Source: Candidatus Rokuibacteriota bacterium
Lineage (GTDB): Bacteria; Methylomirabilota; Methylomirabilia; Rokubacteriales; CSP1-6
Length of the DNA stretch: 32,735 nucleotides
Reading direction: 5' to 3'
NCBI GenBank assembly: GCA_003220345.1
Contig: QHSC01000132.1
Location: 1 to 32,735 of the forward strand
The notes beneath the pieces are model-generated. The model saw nothing but the letters and a program-made list of their open reading frames with translations, made no database searches and was not told where the DNA came from. Position 1 is the first letter of the stretch. Each line of letters begins with the position of its first letter. Both the position numbers and the translations under genes were made by a program. Below are positions 25,067 to 32,590 of this stretch, piece by piece.

Positions 25067-25468
25067 TCAATGCGGGCGCGGGCGCGCCGCATGATCTCCT
25101 CCGTATTCCATGCGATAGCGGGTGCGGCGGGCGGCTTCCAGGGCGGGCGTGCTGAGCGAAAGCGTGGCGGTCCCGCCCGGCTCTATGCGCGTCGGCACCG
25201 GCACCGCGGATTTCGCCCAGAGAATCTTCCCGAAGAAATCATAGAACTCCACGGTGACCCGGAGCACGCGCACGGGACGCAGCCCACTGTTCCTGAGCAG
25301 GGCGACGTGCTGGACGGACGGCGCATGGTGGGCGTTGGGCCTCTTCTGGACGGCGGCCGGCGTGCGCGTCTCCTGGACGACCACCACGGGGTCGCCGTCC
25401 GTCGCGAGCGCGGGACGGGCGAGGGTCGCGAAGGTCAGGAGCAGGAAGGCGGAGCACCAGTACCTCAT
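25067..25468 (-). CDS. Secreted protein of unknown function
   Basis: 133 aa. A signal peptide (MRYWCSAFLLLTFATLARPALA) should be cleaved near residue 22. The mature part has HVALLRNSGLRPVRVLRVTVEFYDFFGKILW and PTRIEPGGTATLSL, a pattern of an immunoglobulin-like beta sandwich similar to FxLYD-type domains in which strand residues flank a LxNxG turn. It is probably periplasmic. A promoter at 25477-25505 puts the -10 eight bases before the ATG, so the mRNA may be leaderless. Function unknown. Confidence 0.7.
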   Translation of the reverse strand: MRYWCSAFLLLTFATLARPALATDGDPVVVVQETRTPAAVQKRPNAHHAPSVQHVALLRNSGLRPVRVLRVTVEFYDFFGKILWAKSAVPVPTRIEPGGTATLSLSTPALEAARRTRYRMEYGGDHAARPRPH

Positions 25469-25476
25469 GCTCCGGG

Positions 25477-25505
25477 ACGCTAGGACGCCGACGCGACGCC
25501 GTCAA
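25477..25505 (-). promoter_or_regulatory. Promoter for the secreted protein at 25067
   Basis: On the minus strand TTGACG (25505-25500), a 17-base spacer and TAGCGT (25482-25477) are followed by only eight bases before the ATG at 25468. Confidence 0.55.
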
Positions 25506-25536
25506 TGTCCCGAGTTCGATACGCGAGCTCGAGGGA

Positions 25537-25860
25537 CTAGTCGAGCTCGACGTCCGGCTCTTTCGTCAGCAGGTCTGGCACGGTCTTGCCTGACTTCTTC
25601 AGGCTGTCGACGCGGTCCTTGATGGTGTCGCGATAGCACGCGGTGAACTGCCGGATCTCGCCGCGGGAATCGGCGTCGGCGTGGACCTTGACATTGCCGT
25701 CGAGGTCGACCTGGTCCACGTGGAGCGTGTGGTAGCGGCTCTCGCAATGCCCCGCCGCGTCCAGGAAAATGTCATGGCTGAGCCGCTGCTCCGGGGTCAT
25801 GCTGACGCAGCCGGCGCCAAGTAACGCGAGCCCCGCGAGAATCCCGTGCGCAGTGCGCAT
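25537..25860 (-). CDS. Small lipoprotein of unknown function
   Basis: 107 aa from the ATG at 25860 with GGAGG seven bases upstream. The signal peptide ends in the lipobox LLGAGC, so Cys18 should be lipidated. The mature part is polar and acidic, with two further Cys (AGHCESRYHTLHV and FTACYRDTIKD), which may form a disulfide. No family is recognised. The gene diverges from the cupin gene at 25928. Confidence 0.75.
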   Translation of the reverse strand: MRTAHGILAGLALLGAGCVSMTPEQRLSHDIFLDAAGHCESRYHTLHVDQVDLDGNVKVHADADSRGEIRQFTACYRDTIKDRVDSLKKSGKTVPDLLTKEPDVELD

Positions 25861-25927
25861 GTCGTTCCTCCGCTATACTGCGGCGCATCCTAGCAATCTC
25901 TGCCACGCTCCGGTAGGGGGGTGCACG

Positions 25928-26458
25928 ATGCTGACGGCGGACGAGATCATCGCGCGGCTGGGCCTCCGGCCGCATCCGGAAAAGGGAGGCTTCTTCGCCG
26001 AGACCTATCGTGCGGCAGAGCGCCTCGAGGCCTCTGGGCTCCCCCCTCGCTACGGCGGGCCCCGCGCGGTCAGCACTGCGATCTATTACCTGCTGACACC
26101 CGAGACCGTCTCGGCCCTCCACCGCCTCGCCTCCGACGAGGTCTTCCATTTCTACCTGGGGGACCCGGTAGAGATGCTTCACCTGCTGCCGGATCGGTCC
26201 CACCGGGTGCTTACGCTGGGACACGATCTGGCGGCGGGCATGACACTCCAGGTGGTGGTGCCTGCCGGAGTGTGGCAGGGCGCGCGGCTCGCGGCCGGCG
26301 GGCGATGGGCGCTCCTCGGCTGCACGGTGGCGCCGGGCTTCGAGTTCGCGGACTACGAGCACGGGCGCCGCGGACCCCTCGTGCGAGCGTTCCCGGGCGT
26401 GCGTGACCTCATCGTCGCGCTCACGCGCTATGATAGCCAGCATGACGCCGCGAGCTGA
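25928..26458 (+). CDS. Cupin-fold protein of the DUF985 family
   Basis: 176 aa from the ATG at 25928, with GTAGGGGGG upstream. The sequence LTADEIIARLGLRPHPEKGGFFAETYR, TAIYYLLTPETVSALHRLASDEVFHFYLGDP and VVVPAGVWQGARLA...WALLGCTVAPGFEFADYE is the DUF985 signature, a single cupin barrel with His residues that may bind a metal. Related proteins are uncharacterised or isomerase-like. A TATACT at 25874-25879 may be its -10. The next gene begins inside its end. Confidence 0.88.
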   Translation: MLTADEIIARLGLRPHPEKGGFFAETYRAAERLEASGLPPRYGGPRAVSTAIYYLLTPETVSALHRLASDEVFHFYLGDPVEMLHLLPDRSHRVLTLGHDLAAGMTLQVVVPAGVWQGARLAAGGRWALLGCTVAPGFEFADYEHGRRGPLVRAFPGVRDLIVALTRYDSQHDAAS

Positions 26459-26648
26459 CGCGGGCTCGCATCGGGTGCTCTGGGGATTGGCGCTTGCCGT
26501 GATCGTGCTGGCGGCGTTCTTCGGGGGCATGCTCGTCGAGCGCCTGCGTCTGGACGCCAAGCGAGACGAGGTGATCCAGCGGTACAATCGCGTGCTCCAG
26601 GAGCACCGGGAGCAGCAGATGCGCGCCGAGAAAGCCGCCTCGCGCTAG
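26442..26648 (+). CDS. Small single-pass membrane protein
   Basis: 68 aa, starting at the ATG at 26442 (an in-frame ATG at 26430 is possible), overlapping the end of the cupin gene by 17 bases. One transmembrane helix (about residues 12-33, WGLALAVIVLAAFFGGMLV) is followed by a charged helical tail (DEVIQRYNRVLQEHREQQMRAEKA), probably coiled coil. It recalls FtsB/LemA-like small membrane proteins only in layout. Function unknown. Confidence 0.55.
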   Translation: MTPRADAGSHRVLWGLALAVIVLAAFFGGMLVERLRLDAKRDEVIQRYNRVLQEHREQQMRAEKAASR

Positions 26649-26688
26649 CCGGCTGTTTCAGTATTCTCCCTCACGAGCAGGAAGTTCT

Positions 26689-27033
26689 CTAGCCTGTCGG
26701 GGTCTGGTCGTACTTGAGGACCCGCACCTTCTCCATCGTGATGAGCCCACCCCGCATCATCCCGTCCACCGCTGGCAGCACGGCCTCCAATCGCTCCTGC
26801 GAATCCACGACCTCGATGACGAGGGGCAGGTCGGCGGAGAGGCGCAGGATATTCGCCGTGTGCACCACGGAATTTGCCCCGAAGCCGGCGACGGCGCGCA
26901 GCACGGTGGCCCCCGCCAGGCCCCGCGTTCGAAACAGCTCGAGCAGCGCGGCGTGCAGCGGGCGGTGCTCCCAGCGGTCGCTCTCGCCGACGAAAATGCG
27001 CATCAGGACCTGCTCTCCGTCCAGCTTCCGCAT
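26689..27033 (-). CDS. DUF190 family protein
   Basis: 114 aa from the ATG at 27033, two bases after the crcB stop, with GGGAGG in the end of crcB. The sequence MRIFVGESDRWEHRPLHAALLELFRTRGLAGATVLRAVAGFG and IVVEV-like VIEVVDSQERLEAVLP is typical of DUF190, a PII/CutA-like ferredoxin fold. DUF190 proteins are commonly linked to crcB, and they may regulate or support the fluoride channel. That link is inference from the repeated gene pair. Confidence 0.88.
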   Translation of the reverse strand: MRKLDGEQVLMRIFVGESDRWEHRPLHAALLELFRTRGLAGATVLRAVAGFGANSVVHTANILRLSADLPLVIEVVDSQERLEAVLPAVDGMMRGGLITMEKVRVLKYDQTPTG

Positions 27034-27035
27034 GG

Positions 27036-27428
27036 CTACAGTCCTCCCTTCCATCCGACCACGAGCCGTCCCAGGCCGAGGCCGAGCACGCAGACGACGA
27101 GGCAGAGACAGGTCGTGAGCACGATGTTGGCGGCCGCTCCCAGCCACGATCCATTCTCGATCAGGCGGATCGTCTCGTAGGAGAAGGACGAGTACGTCGT
27201 GAGGCCGCCCATGACCCCGATCGTGAGCACGAGACGAGTCGTCTCGGGAATGGCGAGGGTCGTGAGTCCCACCTGTTGAATGAACCCGATCAGGAACGAG
27301 CCGAGCACGTTGATGATAAGCGTGCCATAGGGGAACTCCGGGCCAAGCCAGCGCGCAGCCAGTCCGCCTATGAGATATCGGGCCCCCGTCCCCACGGCGC
27401 CGCCCAGACAGATCAGCAGGAGGCGCAC
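27036..27428 (-). CDS. crcB: Fluoride channel CrcB/Fluc
   Basis: 130 aa starting with GTG at 27428, ten bases after the amidase stop. Four transmembrane helices are visible, with the signatures GGAVGTGARYLIG, PYGTLIINVLGSFLIGF (the conserved Asn) and GVMGGLTTYSSFSYET (the TTFST-type Phe-box region with Na+-site residues). Dual-topology dimers export fluoride. I looked for a fluoride riboswitch upstream and do not see one; the gene seems to depend on the amidase operon. Confidence 0.93.
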   Translation of the reverse strand: MRLLLICLGGAVGTGARYLIGGLAARWLGPEFPYGTLIINVLGSFLIGFIQQVGLTTLAIPETTRLVLTIGVMGGLTTYSSFSYETIRLIENGSWLGAAANIVLTTCLCLVVCVLGLGLGRLVVGWKGGL

Positions 27429-27438
27429 GGGGCGCGGT

Positions 27439-28854
27439 TCAGTCGAGAGGGGGACGCCGCGTGGCCCACGGGTGCGCAGCTTCGAAGGCCGCCGAGGCGG
27501 CGAGGACAGCGCGCTCGGCGAAGCGGCGCCCGACGATCTGCAATCCCACCGGCAATCCCGCCGCCGTGAAGCCCACGGGCACCGTGGCCGCGGGCTGCCC
27601 GGTGAGATTGAAGGGGAAGCAGAACGGGATCCAGCCGAGGGGGGAGACGGGCTCGCCGTTGATCTCCTTGACGGCGGGGCGCGCGACGGGAAACGGCGGC
27701 ACCGCCACCGTGGGCGTGATCAAGAGATCGAAGCGCGCGAGGAAGCGCTGCACCTCGGTCCAGAGCTCGTGCCGCCGGCGCGCGGCGGCCAGGTACTGAT
27801 CGATGGTGACCGTCCGGCCATGCTTGAGTAGGGCCACGAAGCTCCGGTCGAGCTGCTCAGCCGCGTCGTCGAGCCGCTGTCCCCACGCCGCGTGGGTCTC
27901 CGCCGCGCCGATCGTCCGGAAGATCTCCTCCGGATCGTCCCAGCCAGGTGACACCACTTCGACATGACAGCCCAGGCTCTCGAATCGCTCCGCCGCCTCG
28001 GCGCACAGCTCGGCGACTTCTGGATCCACGCGCGCATAACCCAGATCCGCCGACCAGCCCACGCTGAGGCCCTCGAGTCCGTTCTCGCAGGCCGCGAGGA
28101 AGGGCGACCCGCTGTCGGCGGGCAATGACCAGCGGTCGCGATCGTCGGGCCCCGCCAGGACGTCGAGCATGAGGGCGGCGTCACGCACCGTGCGCGTCAT
28201 CGGCCCCGTCACGGAGAAGTTCTGCCATCCGGGGAAGGTCGGTCCGTGAGGCACGCGCCCGAAGGAAGGCTTGAGTCCGTAGATCCCGCAGAAGGCCGCA
28301 GGAACCCGGATCGACCCGCCGCCGTCGGTGCCGAGGGCGAGCGGTCCCATTCCCGTCGCGGCCGCGACCGCCGCGCCGCCGCTCGAGCCGCCCGGGGTGA
28401 GGGACGGGCTCCAGGGATTGCGCGTGATGCCGAAGAGGGGATTGTCGGTCACGCCCTTGTGACCAAACTCCGGCGTATTGGTCTTGCCGAGGATGATCGC
28501 GCCCGCTCCCTTGAGGCGCTCGACGGAGACGGCATCCTCCTCCGGCACGTGGTCGGCGAAGAGGCGCGAGCCGCCCGTGGTCAGCACGCGGCGCGTGAAG
28601 ACGAGGTCCTTGATCGAGACGGGCACGCCGTGCAGCGGTCCGAGCTCTTCTCCGATCATGACGGAGACTTCGGCGGCCTGGGCGGCGTCCCGCGCTTCCT
28701 CGGCGGTGATGGTGCAGTAGGCGTTGAGGGCGGGATTGTGGCGCTCGATGCGCGCGAGGGCGGCGTCGACGGCATCGACCGGGGAGACCTTGCGCGCGCG
28801 GATCAGCGCGGCAAGCTCGAGCGCGGGAAGCCAGATGAGGTCGTCGGCGGCCAC
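27439..28854 (-). CDS. Amidase (amidase signature family)
   Basis: 471 aa from a GTG at 28854; an alternative GTG at 28905 would add 17 residues. The Ser-cisSer-Lys triad is in place: Lys in VSIKDLVFT, Ser in PGGSSGGAAVA and Ser in GTDGGGSIRVPAAFCG. The family includes GatA, 6-aminohexanoate hydrolases and various amide-drug hydrolases. No gatB or gatC is nearby and the C-terminal half has no GatA signature, so it is more likely a stand-alone amidase. Substrate unknown. Cytosolic. Confidence 0.9.
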   Translation of the reverse strand: MAADDLIWLPALELAALIRARKVSPVDAVDAALARIERHNPALNAYCTITAEEARDAAQAAEVSVMIGEELGPLHGVPVSIKDLVFTRRVLTTGGSRLFADHVPEEDAVSVERLKGAGAIILGKTNTPEFGHKGVTDNPLFGITRNPWSPSLTPGGSSGGAAVAAATGMGPLALGTDGGGSIRVPAAFCGIYGLKPSFGRVPHGPTFPGWQNFSVTGPMTRTVRDAALMLDVLAGPDDRDRWSLPADSGSPFLAACENGLEGLSVGWSADLGYARVDPEVAELCAEAAERFESLGCHVEVVSPGWDDPEEIFRTIGAAETHAAWGQRLDDAAEQLDRSFVALLKHGRTVTIDQYLAAARRRHELWTEVQRFLARFDLLITPTVAVPPFPVARPAVKEINGEPVSPLGWIPFCFPFNLTGQPAATVPVGFTAAGLPVGLQIVGRRFAERAVLAASAAFEAAHPWATRRPPLD

Positions 28855-28858
28855 GGGT

Positions 28859-28939
28859 CTAGTGAGCCACCCGGGCGACCAAGACGACCTCGGCGCACGC
28901 GACACAAAACACGGCGGCGCCGATCAGGAGAGCACGCAC
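28859..28939 (-). CDS. Possible 26-aa membrane peptide upstream of the amidase
   Basis: A GTG at 28939 opens a 26-codon frame of almost only hydrophobic residues (VRALLIGAAVFCVACAEVVL...), ending four bases before the amidase GTG. A TACAAT -10-like element on the minus strand ends seven bases before it. It could be a leaderless micropeptide or merely the 5' leader of the amidase gene. Coding is not proven. Confidence 0.25.
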   Translation of the reverse strand: MRALLIGAAVFCVACAEVVLVARVAH

Positions 28940-28966
28940 GCGTCGAATTGTATCATCATCGTGACC

Positions 28967-30319
28967 ATGGACCGCGCCGCCCCCGCTCGCTTGGCCGCCT
29001 GGCTGGACCGCGCGGAGATACTCGCCCTCGATCCGCCGCGACTCGAGGCTCTCCGCGACTCGCTCAGCGCGCCCGACCCCCCGATCTGGGTCGGACGCTG
29101 GGGCACGCTCGTCGGCTTCGAGGCGGGACCGGCTCACCGGCGCCTCGTGCAGTTCGATCGCCACGGTCACCTCGTAGCCGCGCTCCGATGGTCGCCCGAC
29201 GGCGAGCTGCGCTGGGCCCGCTGCCGCACGGCGGCAGGGGCCTGGATCGGCGTGGAGCCTGGCGTGGCGACGCATCCGGGGTGGGGTCGATCGGATCAGC
29301 TCTGGCTTCTGGACGGCGCGGAGCCCTGGCGTCCGGTCGAGCCCCTCACCGTCTTCCGCTCGCTCGAGTGGGCGCGCCTCGACCACATCCCCCCGCTGGC
29401 CGAGCCGGGCCGCTTGCCTCATGGCGCGGGCAGCGCCGTGCTCAACCTCGTGGCCGCGCTCATGAAGGACCAGGGCGTGGCCCGCGTGCGGTATCGCGGT
29501 CCCTTCCCGTCGGAGCGGCTCTTCACCACGCTGCTGGAATGCTTTCGCTATGACCCGCGCCAGACGCTGCCGCTCGAGCGCTTCGTGGCGGACGGCGGTC
29601 TCGACTGGCTTCCCGCGCCGTACGAGAGCCATCGGGTCGCGCCGTGGGTGACCGTGAGCTTGCGCGAGAGCATCGACACCGTCACGGCCGACGGCATCAC
29701 CTTCTCGCGGCCGGACTGGCAGGGCGTGGCGCGCCGCGAGCCGCGCGTGGTCCGGGTGGACGGCGAGCGCGTTCGCTGCTCCTTCTGGGTCCTCGGCGGT
29801 CCGCTCGAAGACCGGCTCGTGCTCGACCAGGCGGGGGAAGTGCTGGAGGCGCCCGCGGCCAAGGAACCAGAGGCGGCGCCGGCGCCCTTGTCCCCCGTCT
29901 GGAACACGGCCCTCGCCGACCTCATCGCGCGCGAGAGCGCGGCTCCCCTCGCCGCCGCCATCAAGGAGGTGCTCCGAGATGTGGCCATCGAGTGGGGCGC
30001 CGTGCCGGACGACCTGCTTCGCGCCTGGGATCGCCGTATCCGATTGAGCGGGAGACTGCGGGAGGCGGGTCAGGCCTCCCTGCGCGGCGCGGCACCCGGA
30101 CAGGAGCGCGCGGAGCAGGCGCTCCGCTTCATCCTGGAAGTGGCGCGTCTCCTCGGCCCCGAGATCAGGACCCGGGCCCAGGCTCTCCTCGAAGCGCTTC
30201 CGGAGAGCGAGCAACGGCGGAGACTCGAGGCGGCCGCCGCCGAGCCGCCCCCCGAGCTGGATGATGTCCTCGACGAATCCGTGGGGAAGCTGATTGCCCT
30301 GGTGGCGCGAAGCGCCTGA
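28967..30319 (+). CDS. Protein of unknown function, 450 aa
   Basis: 450 aa from the ATG at 28967 (GTG at 28961 is possible). No family is recognised. The first half is rich in Trp/Arg/Pro beta-like segments (IWVGRWGTLVGFEAGPAHRRLVQFD, LRWSPDGELRWARC, WLLDGAEPWRPVEPLTVFRSLEW), followed by LLECFRYDP and a linker rich in Ala/Pro/Glu near 300. The last third is helical with a Leu/Glu/Arg-rich C-terminus (RIRLSGRLREAGQ, LPESEQRRRLEAAAAE). No signal peptide or transmembrane helix is seen. It ends three bases from the convergent PqqD/M50 gene. A TATCAT at 28951-28956 may be its -10. Confidence 0.7.
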   Translation: MDRAAPARLAAWLDRAEILALDPPRLEALRDSLSAPDPPIWVGRWGTLVGFEAGPAHRRLVQFDRHGHLVAALRWSPDGELRWARCRTAAGAWIGVEPGVATHPGWGRSDQLWLLDGAEPWRPVEPLTVFRSLEWARLDHIPPLAEPGRLPHGAGSAVLNLVAALMKDQGVARVRYRGPFPSERLFTTLLECFRYDPRQTLPLERFVADGGLDWLPAPYESHRVAPWVTVSLRESIDTVTADGITFSRPDWQGVARREPRVVRVDGERVRCSFWVLGGPLEDRLVLDQAGEVLEAPAAKEPEAAPAPLSPVWNTALADLIARESAAPLAAAIKEVLRDVAIEWGAVPDDLLRAWDRRIRLSGRLREAGQASLRGAAPGQERAEQALRFILEVARLLGPEIRTRAQALLEALPESEQRRRLEAAAAEPPPELDDVLDESVGKLIALVARSA

Positions 30320-30322
30320 CGA

Positions 30323-31588
30323 CTAGGCGTGCTTGGCGGAGAGGATCAACCAGGCATTCAGGCCGACGAAGGCCATCACCGACAGGAGGGAGAGCGTGAA
30401 GTAGGCGAGGTAGACGACTTCCTGCCGCCGGAACCGCCCCAGGGCCAGCCGCTTCAGGAACGTGCCGCGCATGAACTGCGAGGACTCCTGGGAAAGGCGC
30501 GGCATGCCCACCGCGTCTTCGAGCACGTGGTAGCCGTCCATCTCGAGGAAGGAGAAGGGATAGATGCAGACGATGAACGACTGCAGCTGCAAGACGGCCG
30601 AGGCCGCCACGCAGGCCTGCAGGAGCCCCGGGCCGAGCGCGTTGGCCCAGATGACGCCGAGCATGCCCAGGACGAGGTGCACGGTGGGACCCGCCAGGGC
30701 ATTCACCACGCGCGCGCGGCGCGAGGCCATGAAGAGGTCGGTGACGTCGGCGTAGAAGGTCGGCACGACCAGGTGGTGGACGATGAAGCCGACTTCCTTG
30801 ACGCGGCGGCCATAGTGCACGCAGGCGAGCGCGTGCACGAGCTGGTGAAGGGCCACGGTGAGGAAGAAGGCGAGCTTGAGGGCGATGATGGCCACGATGG
30901 CGTGGTGCCCCAGCGCAGAGCTGATGGCGCCGAGATCGTTCCAGAGGTGGACGAGGGCGCGCGTGCCGAAGGCCGTCAGGACGATGAGGCCGATCACCGC
31001 GGCCGGCGTGAAGAGGAGCCAGCCGCCCCAGCGGTGGATCCGCTCGAAGAGGTCGTTCCAGCGGCGGCTCGACACGTTGAGGCGTTCGATGGCGTGGATC
31101 CCCGCTTCCATGGCCCGCGCGGCGGGATTGCGCCGGTTGCGCGCGAGGATGTCGCGGAGCCGCGACATCGGCCGGAGGGTGAGCAGGTCGGCGAGCAGGA
31201 GCTTGCGGATCAGCTGGGGAATCTTCTCGAAGTCGAAGGAGCCGTAGCGCATGACGTAGGCCACGGCGATGTCCTGCATGCTCACGCGCCCGTCCATCTG
31301 CTGCCACAGGAAGCGCTCTTCCTCGTCGAGCTGGAGATAGTTCTCGGCGCGGCGGCTCTTGAGCACGTACTTCTTGGTGCCGGGAACGCCCGACGGCAGC
31401 TGGGCCAGCTCCCACTGGTCGTCGGGGAGCCGCTGGGGGCGGAGCTGGAGATAGGCGGCCGGGCTCGCGATCTCCCGCGTCTCGAAGCTCTCGCCGTCCT
31501 CCGAGCGGACGAGGAGCTCGAGCCGGGCGGGCTGGCGGGGCGCCGCGCCGGGAGCGGTCAATCCTGCCTGAGGGCCGGGCTCGCTCAC
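30323..31588 (-). CDS. PqqD-like / M50-type membrane protein with HQLVH motif
   Basis: 421 aa starting with GTG at 31588 that overlaps the stop of the cNMP-binding gene (GTGA). Residues about 72-135 look like a PqqD/RRE-type winged helix (KKYVLKSRRAENYLQLDEEERFLWQQMDG...). Several membrane helices follow. The expected M50 zinc motif HExxH reads HQLVH at 248-252, and VGFIVHHLVVPTFYADVTDLF and NALAGP, as well as FLEMDGYH at 348-354 with the third-ligand Asp, are as in RiPP-associated M50 proteases. The catalytic Glu is thus replaced by Gln. It may be a catalytically impaired protease, a peptide transporter-like protein or an enzyme with altered chemistry. Confidence 0.78.
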   Translation of the reverse strand: MSEPGPQAGLTAPGAAPRQPARLELLVRSEDGESFETREIASPAAYLQLRPQRLPDDQWELAQLPSGVPGTKKYVLKSRRAENYLQLDEEERFLWQQMDGRVSMQDIAVAYVMRYGSFDFEKIPQLIRKLLLADLLTLRPMSRLRDILARNRRNPAARAMEAGIHAIERLNVSSRRWNDLFERIHRWGGWLLFTPAAVIGLIVLTAFGTRALVHLWNDLGAISSALGHHAIVAIIALKLAFFLTVALHQLVHALACVHYGRRVKEVGFIVHHLVVPTFYADVTDLFMASRRARVVNALAGPTVHLVLGMLGVIWANALGPGLLQACVAASAVLQLQSFIVCIYPFSFLEMDGYHVLEDAVGMPRLSQESSQFMRGTFLKRLALGRFRRQEVVYLAYFTLSLLSVMAFVGLNAWLILSAKHA

Positions 31589-32103
31589 CGGGACGAGCCT
31601 CCGCTCTTGCGCTCGGCATCGAGCCCCGTCGCCTCGAGCCCCCACCGGGTCACCTCGCTCACGAGCTGGCTCGACTGGACGAGCCGGCGGATCAACACGA
31701 CCACGAGCTGCTGGAAGAGACGGGCGGCATCCTTCGGATTGGCCTCGATGAACTCGTTGATGCTCTTCCGGTCCAGCGAGAAGAGCGAGGCCTCGTTCTC
31801 GGCCTGGATGGTGGCGGTGCGTATGGGCTCGTCGCCGAACACGCTCATCTCGCCGAAGACATCGCCGGCCTGAAGTCGGCTCAGGATCTGCTCCACGCGG
31901 CCGCTCACGACCTTGGAGACCAGGATGGTGCCGGTGCGGATGAAGAACATCTCCTCGCCGGGATCGCCCTCGCGAAACAGCACTTCGCTCTTGCGGAGGC
32001 GGCGCTCGCGGAGCCGCGGCCAGAGCGCCACGAGCTGGGGTTCCTCGAGGTCCTTGAGGAGACTGATCTCACGGAGGAAGGATAGGTCGGCCGACTTGGC
32101 CAC
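31585..32103 (-). CDS. Cyclic-nucleotide-binding domain protein
   Basis: 172 aa starting with GTG at 32103. A single Crp-type beta-roll covers about residues 10-130: REGDPGEEMFFIRTGTILVSK and LQAGDVFGEMSVFGDEPIRTATIQAE, where FGEMSVFGDEPIRTA is the phosphate-binding cassette with Glu and Arg. A C-terminal helix follows with no helix-turn-helix DNA-binding domain. It should sense cAMP or cGMP and act on a partner protein, probably the membrane protein encoded immediately downstream. No membrane segment is visible. Confidence 0.88.
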   Translation of the reverse strand: MAKSADLSFLREISLLKDLEEPQLVALWPRLRERRLRKSEVLFREGDPGEEMFFIRTGTILVSKVVSGRVEQILSRLQAGDVFGEMSVFGDEPIRTATIQAENEASLFSLDRKSINEFIEANPKDAARLFQQLVVVLIRRLVQSSQLVSEVTRWGLEATGLDAERKSGGSSR

Positions 32104-32117
32104 GTGAGGGATCCGCG

Positions 32118-32339
32118 CTACATGGCCCAGCGCTTCATGAGCACGGCCTTGGCGGCGCGTGCGCGCTCAGCCGTGGGCGCCTGTCCCACGCGACCCAGAG
32201 CCTGGACCACCATGGCGCGCTCGTCGTCCGAGAGCACATAGTCGGCCAGGGTCGCGCCGGGATCGCGCACGAGCTCGTCCAGGAAGTCCGGATCGGTCAT
32301 GACCCGTCCCACCAGGTCCCGGAAACCCAGCAAATCCAT
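32118..32339 (-). CDS. Small NHLP-clan (Os_1348-like) peptide
   Basis: 73 aa from the ATG at 32339, with AAGGGGG upstream. The sequence FRDLVGRVMTDPDFLDELVRDPGATLADYVLSDDERAMVVQAL follows the pattern LxxRLxxDPxFRxxLLxDPxxALxxYxLSxEE of NHLP-clan and LigA-like small helical proteins; some of these are leader peptides of ribosomally made natural products. Here the part after the leader-like helix bundle is short and basic and has no Cys/Ser/Thr-rich core. It lies first in a three-gene minus-strand unit with a cNMP-binding protein and the PqqD/M50 protein. Family name is by pattern and moderately sure. Confidence 0.6.
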   Translation of the reverse strand: MDLLGFRDLVGRVMTDPDFLDELVRDPGATLADYVLSDDERAMVVQALGRVGQAPTAERARAAKAVLMKRWAM

Positions 32340-32450
32340 ACGCCCCCTTGGCTGACATGAAGAACCCGGCGGGCTGGATCTCTCTGACCGCCGGTTGAGA
32401 TCTCGTGAACGCTTCCGGCCGACTCGCGGCACGGATCGGGCACAAGCTGC

Positions 32451-32456
32451 AGTATA
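32451..32456 (-). promoter_or_regulatory. Possible -10 element of the NHLP-like operon
   Basis: A TATACT on the minus strand lies about 110 bases before the ATG at 32339. No clear -35 is found. The rest of the gap 32340-32544 shows no other element. Confidence 0.4.
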
Positions 32457-32544
32457 GCCTAGTTGCCGTCATCGTTGGAATGGCGCCCGAGAGCACGACG
32501 GGAGGGAGAATCCGATCAACCAGAAGCGCAATAAACGCACATCA

Positions 32545-32568
32545 TTGGCGGAAACCGAGATCCGCCAA
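32545..32568. terminator. Hairpin after the gene at the window end
   Basis: A perfect inverted repeat TTGGCGGA / TCCGCCAA with an eight-base loop lies about 23 bases beyond the stop of the minus-strand gene that ends at 32591. There is no T run, so it may be a Rho-assisted or non-canonical terminator, or an mRNA-stabilising hairpin. Confidence 0.5.
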
Positions 32569-32590
32569 GACGAACCGACGATCCGGGGGA

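Noticed and set aside
24520-25092. 190-codon minus frame overlapping uspA
   Set aside because: Arg/Gly/Pro-rich shadow; the UspA frame at 24549-24995 has the complete ATP-binding signature.
27426-27500. Fluoride riboswitch in front of crcB
   Set aside because: Only ten bases separate the amidase stop from the crcB start, and no GGxGAUGGxGUUCGCC-like motif is seen nearby.
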